This document shows positions 1-7,011 of a stretch of DNA of 26,898 bases, piece by piece (positions within the stretch are counted from its first letter, which is position 1; the number at the start of each line of letters is the position of its first letter). The DNA comes from CAIKXD01 sp035439485 (GTDB taxonomy: Bacteria; Bacteroidota; Bacteroidia; UBA4408). The position numbers were made by a program, and so were the translations under genes. Location of the stretch: the NCBI GenBank assembly GCA_035439485.1, contig DAORKI010000044.1, positions 1 through 26,898 of the forward strand. Direction: 5' to 3'. The notes under the pieces were generated by a model, which saw only the letters and a list, made by a program, of their open reading frames with translations, did no database searches and had not been told where the DNA came from.

Positions 1-332
1 CAAATTAAATCATTTTCAAATTATCACATTTTCAAATTAATCCATTTTNNNNNNNNNNNNNNNNNNNNNNNNNNNNNNNNNNNNNNNNNNNNNNNNNNNN
101 NNNNNNNNNNNNNNNNNNNNNNNNNNNNNNNNNNNNNNNNNNNNNNNNCAAATTATCACATTTTCAAATTATCACATTTTCAAATTATCACATTTTCAAA
201 TTATCACATTTTCAAATTAATCCATTTTCAAATTAATCCATTTTCAAATTATCACATTTTCAAATTAAATCATTTTCAAATTATCACATTTTCAAATTAA
301 TCCATTTTCAAATTAAATCATTTTCAAATTAA
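1..332. repeat. 16-bp tandem repeat array with three unit variants, interrupted by an assembly gap
   Basis: Every unit is CAAATTA, then a 3-base variable core, then CATTTT. The core is TCA (variant A), ATC (B) or AAT (C). Three full units precede the gap (C A B, 1-48) and eleven follow it (A A A A B B A C A B C, 149-324), with a partial unit at 325-332. All visible units are exactly 16 bp, and variation is confined to bases 8-10. No spacers or coding potential are seen. Intergenic repeats of this AT-rich kind are, from memory, common in Bacteroidota genomes, but I know no function for them. The last partial unit ends 6 bases before the scoB start codon, so it lies in or at the leader of that gene. 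Confidence 0.95.
49..148. other. Assembly gap of exactly 100 N
   Basis: One hundred consecutive N sit inside the 16-bp tandem array. A round 100 is the usual placeholder for a gap of unknown length, and the repeat is the likely reason the assembly broke. The true array length, and anything else hidden in it, cannot be read from this window. Confidence 0.98.
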
Positions 333-338
333 AAAAGT

Positions 339-995
339 ATGTTAGACAAAAACGGAATCGCAAAAAGAATTGCCAGAGAAGTTAAAGATGGTTATTATGT
401 AAATTTAGGAATTGGAATTCCAACCCTTGTGGCCAACTTTATTCCTGAAGGTATAAATGTGGTATTACAAAGTGAAAATGGCCTTTTAGGCATGGGGCCG
501 TTTCCATTTGAAGGCGAAGAAGATGCCGATTTAATAAATGCTGGTAAACAAACCATCACTACTTTGCCTGGCTCAGTGTTTTTCGATTCAGCATTAAGCT
601 TTGGAATGATACGAGCACGTAAAGTAAATCTTACCATTTTAGGCGCTATGGAAGTATCAGAATATGGAGATATTGCCAATTGGAAGATACCTGGCAAAAT
701 GGTAAAAGGCATGGGTGGCGCTATGGATTTAGTAGCTAGTGCCGAAAATATTATTGTGGCCATGCAACATGTAAACAAAGCAGGCGAATCAAAACTGTTG
801 CCCAGCTGCACTTTGCCATTAACAGGAATCAAATGCGTTAAAAAAATCGTGACTGAGTTAGCTGTTTTGGATGTGTTGCCCACAGGCGGTTTCAAGTTAT
901 TAGAACGCGCACCAGGCATCAGTGTTGAGCAAATCAAAAACGCCACCGAAGGTAAATTAATCATCGAAGGTGATATTCCTGAAATGATATTGTAA
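339..995 (+). CDS. scoB: Succinyl-CoA:3-ketoacid CoA-transferase, subunit B
   Basis: This 218-residue protein is the usual length for the B subunit of the heterodimeric family I CoA-transferase, which moves CoA from succinyl-CoA to acetoacetate in ketone-body or short-chain acid metabolism in the cytoplasm. The N-terminal motif NLGIGIPT (residues 22-29) and the motif QSENGLLG (44-51) are seen. E46 in SENG matches the catalytic glutamate that forms the glutamyl-CoA thioester. Subunit A (scoA) is expected just upstream but is not in the window; the 16-bp repeat array and N gap occupy that position. The ATG at 339 is preceded by AAAAAAGT and no Shine-Dalgarno sequence. An acetate/acetoacetate-type specificity cannot be excluded from sequence alone. 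Confidence 0.93.
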   Translation: MLDKNGIAKRIAREVKDGYYVNLGIGIPTLVANFIPEGINVVLQSENGLLGMGPFPFEGEEDADLINAGKQTITTLPGSVFFDSALSFGMIRARKVNLTILGAMEVSEYGDIANWKIPGKMVKGMGGAMDLVASAENIIVAMQHVNKAGESKLLPSCTLPLTGIKCVKKIVTELAVLDVLPTGGFKLLERAPGISVEQIKNATEGKLIIEGDIPEMIL

Positions 996-1027
996 GAAGT
1001 TGAAAGTTAATCAGCTAATTCAACTCC

Positions 1028-1092
1028 ATTTTCGAATTATCACATTTTCAAATCCTCAAATTTCATTGACTCATTCGCACATCAGCTAATTA
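1028..1092. repeat. Decayed copy of the 16-bp repeat family in the scoB-panD gap
   Basis: Between the converging scoB and panD genes the sequence contains CATTTTCGAATTATCACA followed by TTTTCAAAT, which closely matches variant A of the array at 1-332 with one substitution (TTCG for TTCA). An 11-base word, ATCAGCTAATT, occurs at 1010-1020 and again at 1081-1091, bracketing it. No terminator hairpin is seen for either gene. It reads as a degenerate intergenic repeat of the same family. Confidence 0.7.
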
Positions 1093-1434
1093 AAGTGCAT
1101 TATTCTTATTCGGGAAAACCACTTTAGGTATAAAAGTTTTAGCTACTTCAAAATTCATTGTAGCATATGAAATAACTATAACTTCATCATCTTTTGAAAA
1201 CTGCAGCGCAGCAGGTCCATTTAGGCAAATAACACCGCTTCCTCTTTCGCCTTTAATAACATAGGTTATAATGCGCATTCCATTGCGGTAATTGAGCACA
1301 TGAACTTGTTCGTTTTCTATTAAATTGGTGGCATCCATAAGGTTTTCATCAATAGTAATAGAGCCTATATAATCAATATTGGCCTCAGTTACAGTAGCCC
1401 TATGAATTTTTGATTTTAATACTTGTATATCCAT
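1090..1434 (-). CDS. panD: Aspartate 1-decarboxylase (pyruvoyl-dependent) precursor
   Basis: PanD converts L-aspartate to beta-alanine for pantothenate and CoA synthesis. From the ATG at 1434 the protein is 114 residues and aligns without gaps with the E. coli numbering. The self-cleavage site is G24-S25 (YIGS), Ser25 becoming the pyruvoyl group, and K9, H11, R54, T57, Y58 and N72 are all at their expected positions. A longer reading from a GTG at 1470 adds 12 residues that do not belong to the family, so the ATG was chosen. The gene is divergent from the DUF2452 gene at 1519. A good -7 box at 1443-1450 places the transcription start nearly on the ATG, suggesting a leaderless or very short-leader mRNA. 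Confidence 0.96.
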   Translation of the reverse strand: MDIQVLKSKIHRATVTEANIDYIGSITIDENLMDATNLIENEQVHVLNYRNGMRIITYVIKGERGSGVICLNGPAALQFSKDDEVIVISYATMNFEVAKTFIPKVVFPNKNNAL

Positions 1435-1442
1435 TGTGGGCG

Positions 1443-1450
1443 CAAATTTA
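1443..1450 (-). promoter_or_regulatory. Predicted -7 element of the panD promoter
   Basis: On the minus strand TAAATTTG fits the Bacteroidota -7 consensus TAnnTTTG exactly. A TTTG lies 24 bases upstream, slightly farther than the usual spacing. With the box ending at 1443, transcription should start near 1436, two bases before the panD ATG at 1434. Confidence 0.5.
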
Positions 1451-1487
1451 GAAAAAGTTTTTGGTAGCACTTGCCAAAAAAATTAAA

Positions 1488-1495
1488 CATCTTTG
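1488..1495 (+). promoter_or_regulatory. Possible -7 element for the DUF2452 gene
   Basis: CATCTTTG is one base off TAnnTTTG, with TTTG 24 bases upstream (1460-1463). It would start transcription near 1502, after the TTG at 1471 and before the ATG at 1519, which supports the shorter reading of the gene. The match is weak. Confidence 0.3.
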
Positions 1496-1518
1496 TAATA
1501 TTGCTGTTTAATGCTCAA

Positions 1519-1944
1519 ATGATGGAAAAAAATCCAATTGATAAAGAAAAAGTTGCTGAATTACCTGGCTTGCTCGAATATGCACATCATGTGGGAAGCG
1601 CTATAATAAAACCTGAAGACCGTGGTAAAATTAAAAGTCGTGCTTTAACCGCCATGCGTGAGCAAACCAATATGCAGGTAAAAAACATTTACGAGCAAAT
1701 GCAGGTTTTGGCCAATCAAATGAACGAAATTAAAAAGCGTGTCGAAATCAGCGAAGAAATTTATAATACCGAAATGCGTTTTGAACCCATGATAGGTCAA
1801 ATCTATCATTTGTATCGAAAAGAAGATGGTCGAACGGCTATGTCCATTATAGGACCCAACCAATGGGGCAAAACTGCACGTTATAATGAGTTTTTAGCTT
1901 CAGTAAAGTTATTGGCGGATCATACTTGGGAAATACTAAAATAG
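1519..1944 (+). CDS. DUF2452 (C1orf50-like) family protein
   Basis: This 141-residue cytoplasmic protein has no signal peptide or membrane segment. Its middle is helical and heptad-like (the NIYEQMQVLANQMNEI region), and its C-terminal third carries IYHLYRKEDG, SIIGPNQWG and a LLADHTWE end. Recalled from memory, this is the pattern of DUF2452, which includes human C1orf50 (IYYLYKRESG, SIISPKEWG, a D.SW end). The molecular function is unknown. The frame is open from a TTG at 1471, but the ATG at 1519 was chosen (a second ATG follows at 1522) because it gives the family N-terminus and lies after the candidate promoter. The gene is divergent from panD, with 84 bp between start codons. No functional link to panD is evident. 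Confidence 0.82.
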   Translation: MMEKNPIDKEKVAELPGLLEYAHHVGSAIIKPEDRGKIKSRALTAMREQTNMQVKNIYEQMQVLANQMNEIKKRVEISEEIYNTEMRFEPMIGQIYHLYRKEDGRTAMSIIGPNQWGKTARYNEFLASVKLLADHTWEILK

Positions 1945-1981
1945 TCCTTTAAGAGTTAATGAGGTGCTAATTTTTTTTTGA

Positions 1982-2012
1982 TTGTATTTATTTAAAAAAA
2001 AAGCTACCTTTG
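1982..2012 (+). promoter_or_regulatory. Promoter of tRNA-Leu
   Basis: TTG at 1982-1984 is followed after 20 bases by TACCTTTG at 2005-2012, an exact TAnnTTTG -7 box. The predicted start near 2019 lies about 24 bases upstream of the mature tRNA. The stretch between the boxes is A-rich. Confidence 0.7.
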
Positions 2013-2042
2013 CACTCGCTTAACAAAAAGCTACATTTAAAT

Positions 2043-2124
2043 GCGGATGTGGCGTAATTGGCAGCCGCGTCAGACTTAGGATCTGATGTCGAAAGGCGTG
2101 GGGGTTCGAGTCCCTTCATCCGCA
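2043..2124 (+). tRNA. tRNA-Leu (anticodon UAG)
   Basis: The 82-base sequence folds as a class II tRNA. The acceptor stem is GCGGATG/CATCCGC with discriminator A. The anticodon arm is TCAGA, loop CTTAGGA, TCTGA, giving anticodon TAG, which reads leucine CUA and other CUN codons. A long variable arm (GTCGAAAGGC region) is typical of tRNA-Leu, and the T loop is TTCGAGT. CCA is not encoded and must be added after transcription. Confidence 0.97.
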
Positions 2125-2130
2125 CTGATT

Positions 2131-2161
2131 AAAAGCAACTTCACCGAGGTTGCTTTTTTTT
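2131..2161 (+). terminator. Rho-independent terminator after tRNA-Leu
   Basis: AAAAGCAAC (2131-2139) pairs with GTTGCTTTT (2149-2157) around a 9-base loop and runs straight into a T tract. It lies seven bases after the tRNA. Confidence 0.85.
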
Positions 2162-2197
2162 ATGCTTATAACTAAAAATGATTCAACTTGATAAAAC

Positions 2198-2225
2198 AAA
2201 AAAGCCGAAGTGAAAACTTCGGCTT
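2198..2225 (-). terminator. Rho-independent terminator after tRNA-Asn
   Basis: On the minus strand AAGCCGAAG, loop TTTTCA, CTTCGGCTT is followed by a T tract. It lies four bases past the tRNA-Asn 3' end. It faces the tRNA-Leu terminator, so two strong hairpins separate the converging tRNA genes. Confidence 0.88.
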
Positions 2226-2229
2226 GGTG

Positions 2230-2303
2230 CTCCCTCTCTTGGGCTCGAACCAAGGACCCCATGATTAACAGTCATGTGCTCTAACCAGCTGAGCTAAGAA
2301 GGA
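2230..2303 (-). tRNA. tRNA-Asn (anticodon GUU)
   Basis: The 74-base minus-strand sequence folds as a cloverleaf. The acceptor stem is TCCTTCT/AGAGGGA with discriminator G, as expected for tRNA-Asn. The D arm contains AGCTCAGCTGGTTAGAGC, and the anticodon arm is CATGA, loop CTGTTAA, TCATG, giving GTT. The T arm has GGTTCGAGCCC. CCA is not encoded. Confidence 0.97.
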
Positions 2304-2321
2304 ATTTTAAATTCGAGGGCG

Positions 2322-2352
2322 CAAATGTACAGAAGAAAGTTATATTTGCAAA
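2322..2352 (-). promoter_or_regulatory. Promoter of tRNA-Asn
   Basis: On the minus strand TTTG (2352-2349), a spacer of exactly 19 bases and TACATTTG (2329-2322) give a textbook Bacteroidota promoter. The predicted start is near 2315, about 12 bases before the mature tRNA. Confidence 0.8.
2341..2348 (+). promoter_or_regulatory. -7 element of the surface-glycan operon promoter
   Basis: TATATTTG is an exact TAnnTTTG match 30 bases before the ATG at 2378, placing the start near 2355. No good TTTG is seen at the -33 position. The box directly abuts the -33 element of the divergent tRNA-Asn promoter, and the two TTTG words form the palindrome TTTGCAAA (2345-2352). Confidence 0.6.
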
Positions 2353-2377
2353 AAAATTTTTAAACTAATTTAATATT

Positions 2378-3301
2378 ATGAGTCTTTTAGCAGTTGGCAC
2401 GGTCGCTTTTGACGCCATTGAAACCCCATTTGGAAAAACAGATAAAATTGTAGGTGGTGCAGCCACATATATTTGTCTTTCAGCATCTTACTTTACAAAA
2501 AATATAAATTTGGTGTCGGTAGTAGGCGAAGATTTTCCCAACGAATCCATAAAAATGTTGCAAAATCATGGCGTAAATACTAATGGCCTTCAAGTTAAAA
2601 TAGGCGAAAAAACTTTTTTCTGGAGTGGTAAATATCACAATGATATGAATAGTCGTGATACATTAGATACTCAATTAAACGTTTTGGAAACTTTTGACCC
2701 CGTTATTCCAGAAGCCTATCAAGATTGTGAGTTTTTAATGTTGGGTAATTTAGTTCCTGCAGTTCAGCGTAAAGTGATTATGTCCTTGAAAAATCGTCCA
2801 AAGTTAATTGTAATGGATACCATGAATTTTTGGATGGATATTGCTATGGATGAATTGCTTAAAACAATAGCTATGGTTGATGTTTTAACTATTAATGATG
2901 CTGAAGCCCGTCAGCTTTCAGGCGAATATTCATTGGTTAAGGCAGCTCAAAAAATATTAAAAATGGGACCTAAATATTTGATTATTAAAAAAGGTGAACA
3001 TGGGGCTTTGCTATTTAATGATAAGCAAGTGTTTTTTGCACCTGCACTTCCTTTAGAAGATGTTTTTGACCCAACTGGTGCTGGCGATACTTTTGCTGGA
3101 GGATTTATTGGTTATTTAGCCGATACAAAGGATATTTCTTTCGACAATATGAAAAGAGCAATTATTTTTGCTTCAGCTATGGCATCATTTTGTGTTGAAA
3201 AATTTGGTACTGAAAGATTGGTTGATTTAGGAAGAGAAGAACTTGATAACCGTGTACAAGATTTTATAAATTTAGTGCAATTTGATATTGCCTTAGTATA
3301 A
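2378..3301 (+). CDS. PfkB-family carbohydrate (ribokinase-like) kinase
   Basis: This 307-residue cytoplasmic enzyme phosphorylates a sugar or nucleoside hydroxyl with ATP. The N-terminal substrate-side glycine motif GGAATY (26-31) and the C-terminal PfkB signature DPTGAGDTFAGGF (231-243) are intact, with D237 as catalytic base and the GAGD anion hole. The length is normal for the family. The substrate cannot be told from sequence; the closest type by eye is the generic sugar kinase common in Bacteroidota. It leads an operon, with the next gene (GDP-fucose synthase) starting 6 bases after its stop, so a role in sugar supply for surface glycans is possible but inferred only from position. Confidence 0.9.
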   Translation: MSLLAVGTVAFDAIETPFGKTDKIVGGAATYICLSASYFTKNINLVSVVGEDFPNESIKMLQNHGVNTNGLQVKIGEKTFFWSGKYHNDMNSRDTLDTQLNVLETFDPVIPEAYQDCEFLMLGNLVPAVQRKVIMSLKNRPKLIVMDTMNFWMDIAMDELLKTIAMVDVLTINDAEARQLSGEYSLVKAAQKILKMGPKYLIIKKGEHGALLFNDKQVFFAPALPLEDVFDPTGAGDTFAGGFIGYLADTKDISFDNMKRAIIFASAMASFCVEKFGTERLVDLGREELDNRVQDFINLVQFDIALV

Positions 3302-3307
3302 ATTTAA

Positions 3308-4246
3308 ATGAACAAAGAAGCTAAAATTTTTGTTGCAGGCCACCGCGGGATGGTTGGCAGTGCCTTAGTGAGAAAATTACAAGCCGAAGGGTTTAAACAC
3401 ATTATCACTAAAACATCAAAGGAATTAAACCTTACTAATCAACAAGCAGTTGCCGACTTTTTTGCTACTGAAAAGCCTGAGTACGTTATACTGGCGGCCG
3501 CAAAGGTAGGTGGTATTTTGGCCAATAATACATACAGAGGTCAGTTTATATATGAAAATTTGATGATTCAAAACAATGTTATTCATCAAAGTTATGTCAA
3601 TGGCGTTAAGAAGTTGTTGTTTTTAGGCTCCTCATGCATTTATCCGAAAATGGCTCCACAGCCACTCAAAGAAGATTATTTACTTACTGGCACTTTAGAA
3701 GCAACAAACGAACCTTACGCTATTGCTAAAATAGCAGGTATTAAAATGTGCGAAGCTTATCGAAGTCAGTATGGTTGCAATTTTATCTCAGCCATGCCCA
3801 CTAATCTGTATGGCCCAAATGATAATTACGATTTAAATAATTCACATGTACTTCCAGCACTAATTCGTAAGTTTCATACAGCAAAAATGCAAGGATCTGA
3901 TACAGTTGAAATTTGGGGATCAGGAACACCTCGTAGAGAGTTTTTACATGTTGATGATTTGGCTGATGCATGTTTTTATTTATTACAGAATTATGATGGA
4001 GAGCAGTTAGTTAATGTTGGGAGTGGGGTAGATGTTACCATTCTTGAGTTAGCTAATTTGGTAAAAGATATTGTTGGTTTTAAAGGTCAAATTAAAATGG
4101 ATGCCTCTAAACCCGATGGTACACCAAGGAAATTAATGGATGTAAGTAAACTCGAAAAAGTAGGTTGGAAATACAAAATATCTTTGCAAGAAGGAATATC
4201 AAGTGTTTACAAAGAAGTTTTAGAAAAGAAAATATTTGATAATTAA
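3308..4246 (+). CDS. fcl: GDP-L-fucose synthase (epimerase/reductase)
   Basis: The 312-residue enzyme converts GDP-4-keto-6-deoxy-D-mannose to GDP-L-fucose with NADPH. The Rossmann glycine motif GHRGMVG (11-17), the catalytic S108 and C110 in GSSCIYPK, and the short-chain dehydrogenase pair Y137/K141 in EPYAIAK are all seen. The SHVLPALIRKFH segment matches the region that carries the catalytic histidine in E. coli Fcl. The usual partner gmd (GDP-mannose 4,6-dehydratase) is not in the window. Gaps are 6 bp to the kinase upstream and 8 bp to the barrel gene downstream, so it is co-transcribed. The product implies fucose or a related 6-deoxyhexose in the surface polysaccharide. Confidence 0.96.
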   Translation: MNKEAKIFVAGHRGMVGSALVRKLQAEGFKHIITKTSKELNLTNQQAVADFFATEKPEYVILAAAKVGGILANNTYRGQFIYENLMIQNNVIHQSYVNGVKKLLFLGSSCIYPKMAPQPLKEDYLLTGTLEATNEPYAIAKIAGIKMCEAYRSQYGCNFISAMPTNLYGPNDNYDLNNSHVLPALIRKFHTAKMQGSDTVEIWGSGTPRREFLHVDDLADACFYLLQNYDGEQLVNVGSGVDVTILELANLVKDIVGFKGQIKMDASKPDGTPRKLMDVSKLEKVGWKYKISLQEGISSVYKEVLEKKIFDN

Positions 4247-4254
4247 ACTTTAAT

Positions 4255-5850
4255 ATGAACGCAGGAGCTTTTATACAAAAATTGTTTCTCAAGCATCAGC
4301 TTTTGGGAATATTTTTGTTGTCTTCTGTAATCCTTTATGCACAACCTGTTATACACCAACATAATCAGTTTTTTGCCCAGGATATCGAAAAGCAGGCAGC
4401 AGCCATTGAAAATAGCTACAATGCAAGCATCAAACCTTTTGTTAATGATGTAAATTTCAATAAAAAAGAAATTGATTCAGTTTATTTTGAGCGATATAAT
4501 TTAAAGCGCTATAATAAACTAGGTGCTCGAAAACTAAAGCAGGAAAGTCTTTTATTGGTTGATAGTTCTAATTTTAAACTTTCGGTAGATCCACTTTTTT
4601 ATTTTGAAACAGGGCAAGATTCAAAGTATAGTGATTCAACTTATTACACCAATACAAGAGGGGTTTTGGTTAAAGGAAGCATAGGAAATGACTTTGCCTT
4701 TGAATCTACTTTCCTCGAGAATCAAGCTGTAATGGTTGATTATATCAGTGATTTTGTAAAGGCTTGGGAAGTTGTTCCTGGTCAAGGTCGTGTAAAAAAA
4801 TTTAAGAATAACGGATATGATTTTGCAAATGCCTCTGGCGTGATTTCCTATAGTCCTTTTAAATATTTGAACTTAATGGCAGGTTCAGGCAAACTCTTTG
4901 TTGGAAATGGCTATAGGTCATTGTTATTAAGCGACAACTCATTTAATTATCCATATTTTAAAGTTAATTTTCATAGCAAAAAATTTAGCTACACCGCCAC
5001 TTGGGCTTCAATGCAAGTGATAAAAAATGGACGCTTTACTTTTAATATTTTAAGCGAACCCATTTTCACCAAAAAGGCATACACATTTCAATACCTGAGC
5101 TACCGTCCAATTAAAAGAGTTGAGCTGTGTCTGTTTCAAGCAGTAATGTGGAAAGCTCAGCAACCTGGAAACCTGCAATTTGATTACGATATTTTAAATC
5201 CAGTAATTTTTGCTCATGCCGCTCAATATAATCTTTACGATAATAATAATGTTATGCTTGGCGCGAATATCAATTTGAAAATTACGTCAAGTATCAATTT
5301 TTATGGTCAATTTATGCTTGATGATATAAATAACGGTAAAACAGGTTTTCAAGCTGGTGCAAAGTATTTTGATGTTCTAAAAGTTAAGAATTTATATATG
5401 CAAACCGAGTACAATAAAGTAAATGCCTATAGTTATTCATTACCTCAAGCATACCAAAGTTTTAGCCATTACAATCAAGCAATTGCGCATCCAATGGGGG
5501 CTAATTTTAATGAACTAGTAGGTATTGTAAATTACCGATTTAAAGATTTTTTCATATCAGCTAAACTAAATATAATTAACTACGGAAAAGACAAATTTGG
5601 ATATTTTGCAGGAAACAATATTATCAGAGATTATTTAAATTCTGATATACAAGCAAACACTATGCAAGTTAAAGCTACAACACAAATAATTGATTTTAAA
5701 TTGGGTTATTTAGTAAATCGTGCGTCAAACCTCAATGTTAGTATTGGCGCTATTTTACGTGATCATAAAAGTGATTTTAATCCATTGCAAACAAATTATG
5801 TTTACCTAAGCATTGGAACGGCAATTTCAAATAAATATTATGATTTTTAA
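4255..5850 (+). CDS. Wzi/RemB-like outer-membrane barrel protein, copy 1
   Basis: This 531-residue protein has a signal peptide (hydrophobic about 15-28, LYA before Q30) and ends in a C-terminal Phe (KYYDF), as outer-membrane beta-barrels do. The family core GNGYRSLLLSDN (217-228) followed by YPYFK, a later LNPVIF, and a HYNQAIAHPMGANF block match the capsule-assembly Wzi / gliding protein RemB type of Bacteroidota. E. coli Wzi is a surface lectin-like barrel that anchors capsule. The gene is a clear paralogue of the one at 7012: the same four blocks occur in the same order, but overall identity is modest, so the duplication is old. It sits 8 bp after fcl and before the WecA-like transferase, which fits surface-glycan display. 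The exact role is inferred. Confidence 0.8.
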   Translation: MNAGAFIQKLFLKHQLLGIFLLSSVILYAQPVIHQHNQFFAQDIEKQAAAIENSYNASIKPFVNDVNFNKKEIDSVYFERYNLKRYNKLGARKLKQESLLLVDSSNFKLSVDPLFYFETGQDSKYSDSTYYTNTRGVLVKGSIGNDFAFESTFLENQAVMVDYISDFVKAWEVVPGQGRVKKFKNNGYDFANASGVISYSPFKYLNLMAGSGKLFVGNGYRSLLLSDNSFNYPYFKVNFHSKKFSYTATWASMQVIKNGRFTFNILSEPIFTKKAYTFQYLSYRPIKRVELCLFQAVMWKAQQPGNLQFDYDILNPVIFAHAAQYNLYDNNNVMLGANINLKITSSINFYGQFMLDDINNGKTGFQAGAKYFDVLKVKNLYMQTEYNKVNAYSYSLPQAYQSFSHYNQAIAHPMGANFNELVGIVNYRFKDFFISAKLNIINYGKDKFGYFAGNNIIRDYLNSDIQANTMQVKATTQIIDFKLGYLVNRASNLNVSIGAILRDHKSDFNPLQTNYVYLSIGTAISNKYYDF

Positions 5851-5895
5851 ACCCAATCCATACTTTTTACGTACCTTGTCGAAATAGAAAAACAC

Positions 5896-7002
5896 ATGGG
5901 ATTAACTATACTAGCTTTTATTACATCATTTTTAGTAGTTATTTTTTTTACTCCTTCACTGATAAAAGTAGCGGAGCTAAAGAATTTAACTGATACACCT
6001 GATGCATTGCGCAAATTACACAAACGTAGTGTTCCCACTATTGGAGGGATAATTATATATGCTGGAACTTTATTTTCGTATGCTTTATGGTTGCCAACAG
6101 ATGATGCCACAGATTTTAAATACATTGTTACCACTACATTGTTGATGTTTTTTGTAGGGGTTAAAGACGATATTATTGGCACGGCTCCAATGAAAAAGTT
6201 AGCTGCTCATATTTTATGCGCGCTTGTAATAGTATTGATGGCTAATATTCGAATAAAAAGTTTGCATGGTATTTTTGGTTTGTATGAAATACCTTATTGG
6301 GCAAGCATCTTTTTATCTTTGTTTACAATGATTGTCATTATTAATGCCTTCAATTTAATTGATGGTGTTGATGGTTTAGCTGCAGGTATAGGATTTATTG
6401 CAGCAATGGCATTTGGAACTTGGTTTTTGTTGCTTAAAGATTTAGTAATGTCATGCATGGCCTTTGCTTTAGCAGGTTCTCTTATTGCATTTTTATATTA
6501 TAACTTTTCGCCAGCTAAAATTTTTATGGGCGATTCAGGTTCCCTAACCATAGGGCTTATTATGTCTATACTTGCCATAAAATTAATTGAGTTTGATAGG
6601 GTAACTATGATTTATCCTTTAACTCAATTGACAAAGCCAGTAATAGCCATTGCTTTTTTAATATATCCATTGGTTGACACAATGCGCATTTTTATTTATC
6701 GCATGCTAAATGGACTTTCGCCTTTTCATGCCGATAGAAATCATATTCATCATCGTCTACAAGATGTTGGTTTAACTCATCGACAAACATCTTCTTTGTT
6801 ATATAGTGCCACCATATTGGTCATTGCTGTTGCATTTTTATCTAAAGACCTTCAACCCACATTTTCATTATTAGCGGTGGTAGGATTTGCTGCCATATTA
6901 TGCCTTATTCCATTTTATTTAATGAAAGAAAAAAATCCAGTCATAAAGCCAATAAGCAGTGAAACAAAAACAGTTGATATTAACAACGTTAATCAAGGTT
7001 AA
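5896..7002 (+). CDS. WecA/MraY-family polyprenyl-phosphate sugar-1-phosphate transferase
   Basis: This 368-residue polytopic membrane enzyme transfers a HexNAc-1-phosphate (typically GlcNAc) from UDP to undecaprenyl phosphate, starting a lipid-linked glycan. Family motifs are intact: DD at 91-92, NLIDGVDGLAAG at 153-164, GDSGS at 212-216, and HADRNHIHHRL at 278-288, whose HIHH form points to the WecA/TagO branch and not to MraY of peptidoglycan synthesis. About ten membrane segments alternate with these loops. A short soluble tail follows residue 345. It starts 45 bp after the first barrel gene, and the second barrel gene starts 9 bp after it. TACCTTGT in the upstream gap is one base off a -7 box, so an internal promoter is possible. 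The exact sugar donor is not determined. Confidence 0.92.
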   Translation: MGLTILAFITSFLVVIFFTPSLIKVAELKNLTDTPDALRKLHKRSVPTIGGIIIYAGTLFSYALWLPTDDATDFKYIVTTTLLMFFVGVKDDIIGTAPMKKLAAHILCALVIVLMANIRIKSLHGIFGLYEIPYWASIFLSLFTMIVIINAFNLIDGVDGLAAGIGFIAAMAFGTWFLLLKDLVMSCMAFALAGSLIAFLYYNFSPAKIFMGDSGSLTIGLIMSILAIKLIEFDRVTMIYPLTQLTKPVIAIAFLIYPLVDTMRIFIYRMLNGLSPFHADRNHIHHRLQDVGLTHRQTSSLLYSATILVIAVAFLSKDLQPTFSLLAVVGFAAILCLIPFYLMKEKNPVIKPISSETKTVDINNVNQG

Positions 7003-7011
7003 GAAAGAGGC

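Noticed and set aside
1..332. CRISPR array
   Set aside because: The units are directly tandem with no spacers, only 16 bp long, and no cas genes are present.
395..964. 189-residue open frame antisense to scoB
   Set aside because: It lies wholly inside scoB on the other strand; scoB has the family motifs and the antisense frame shows no recognisable domain.
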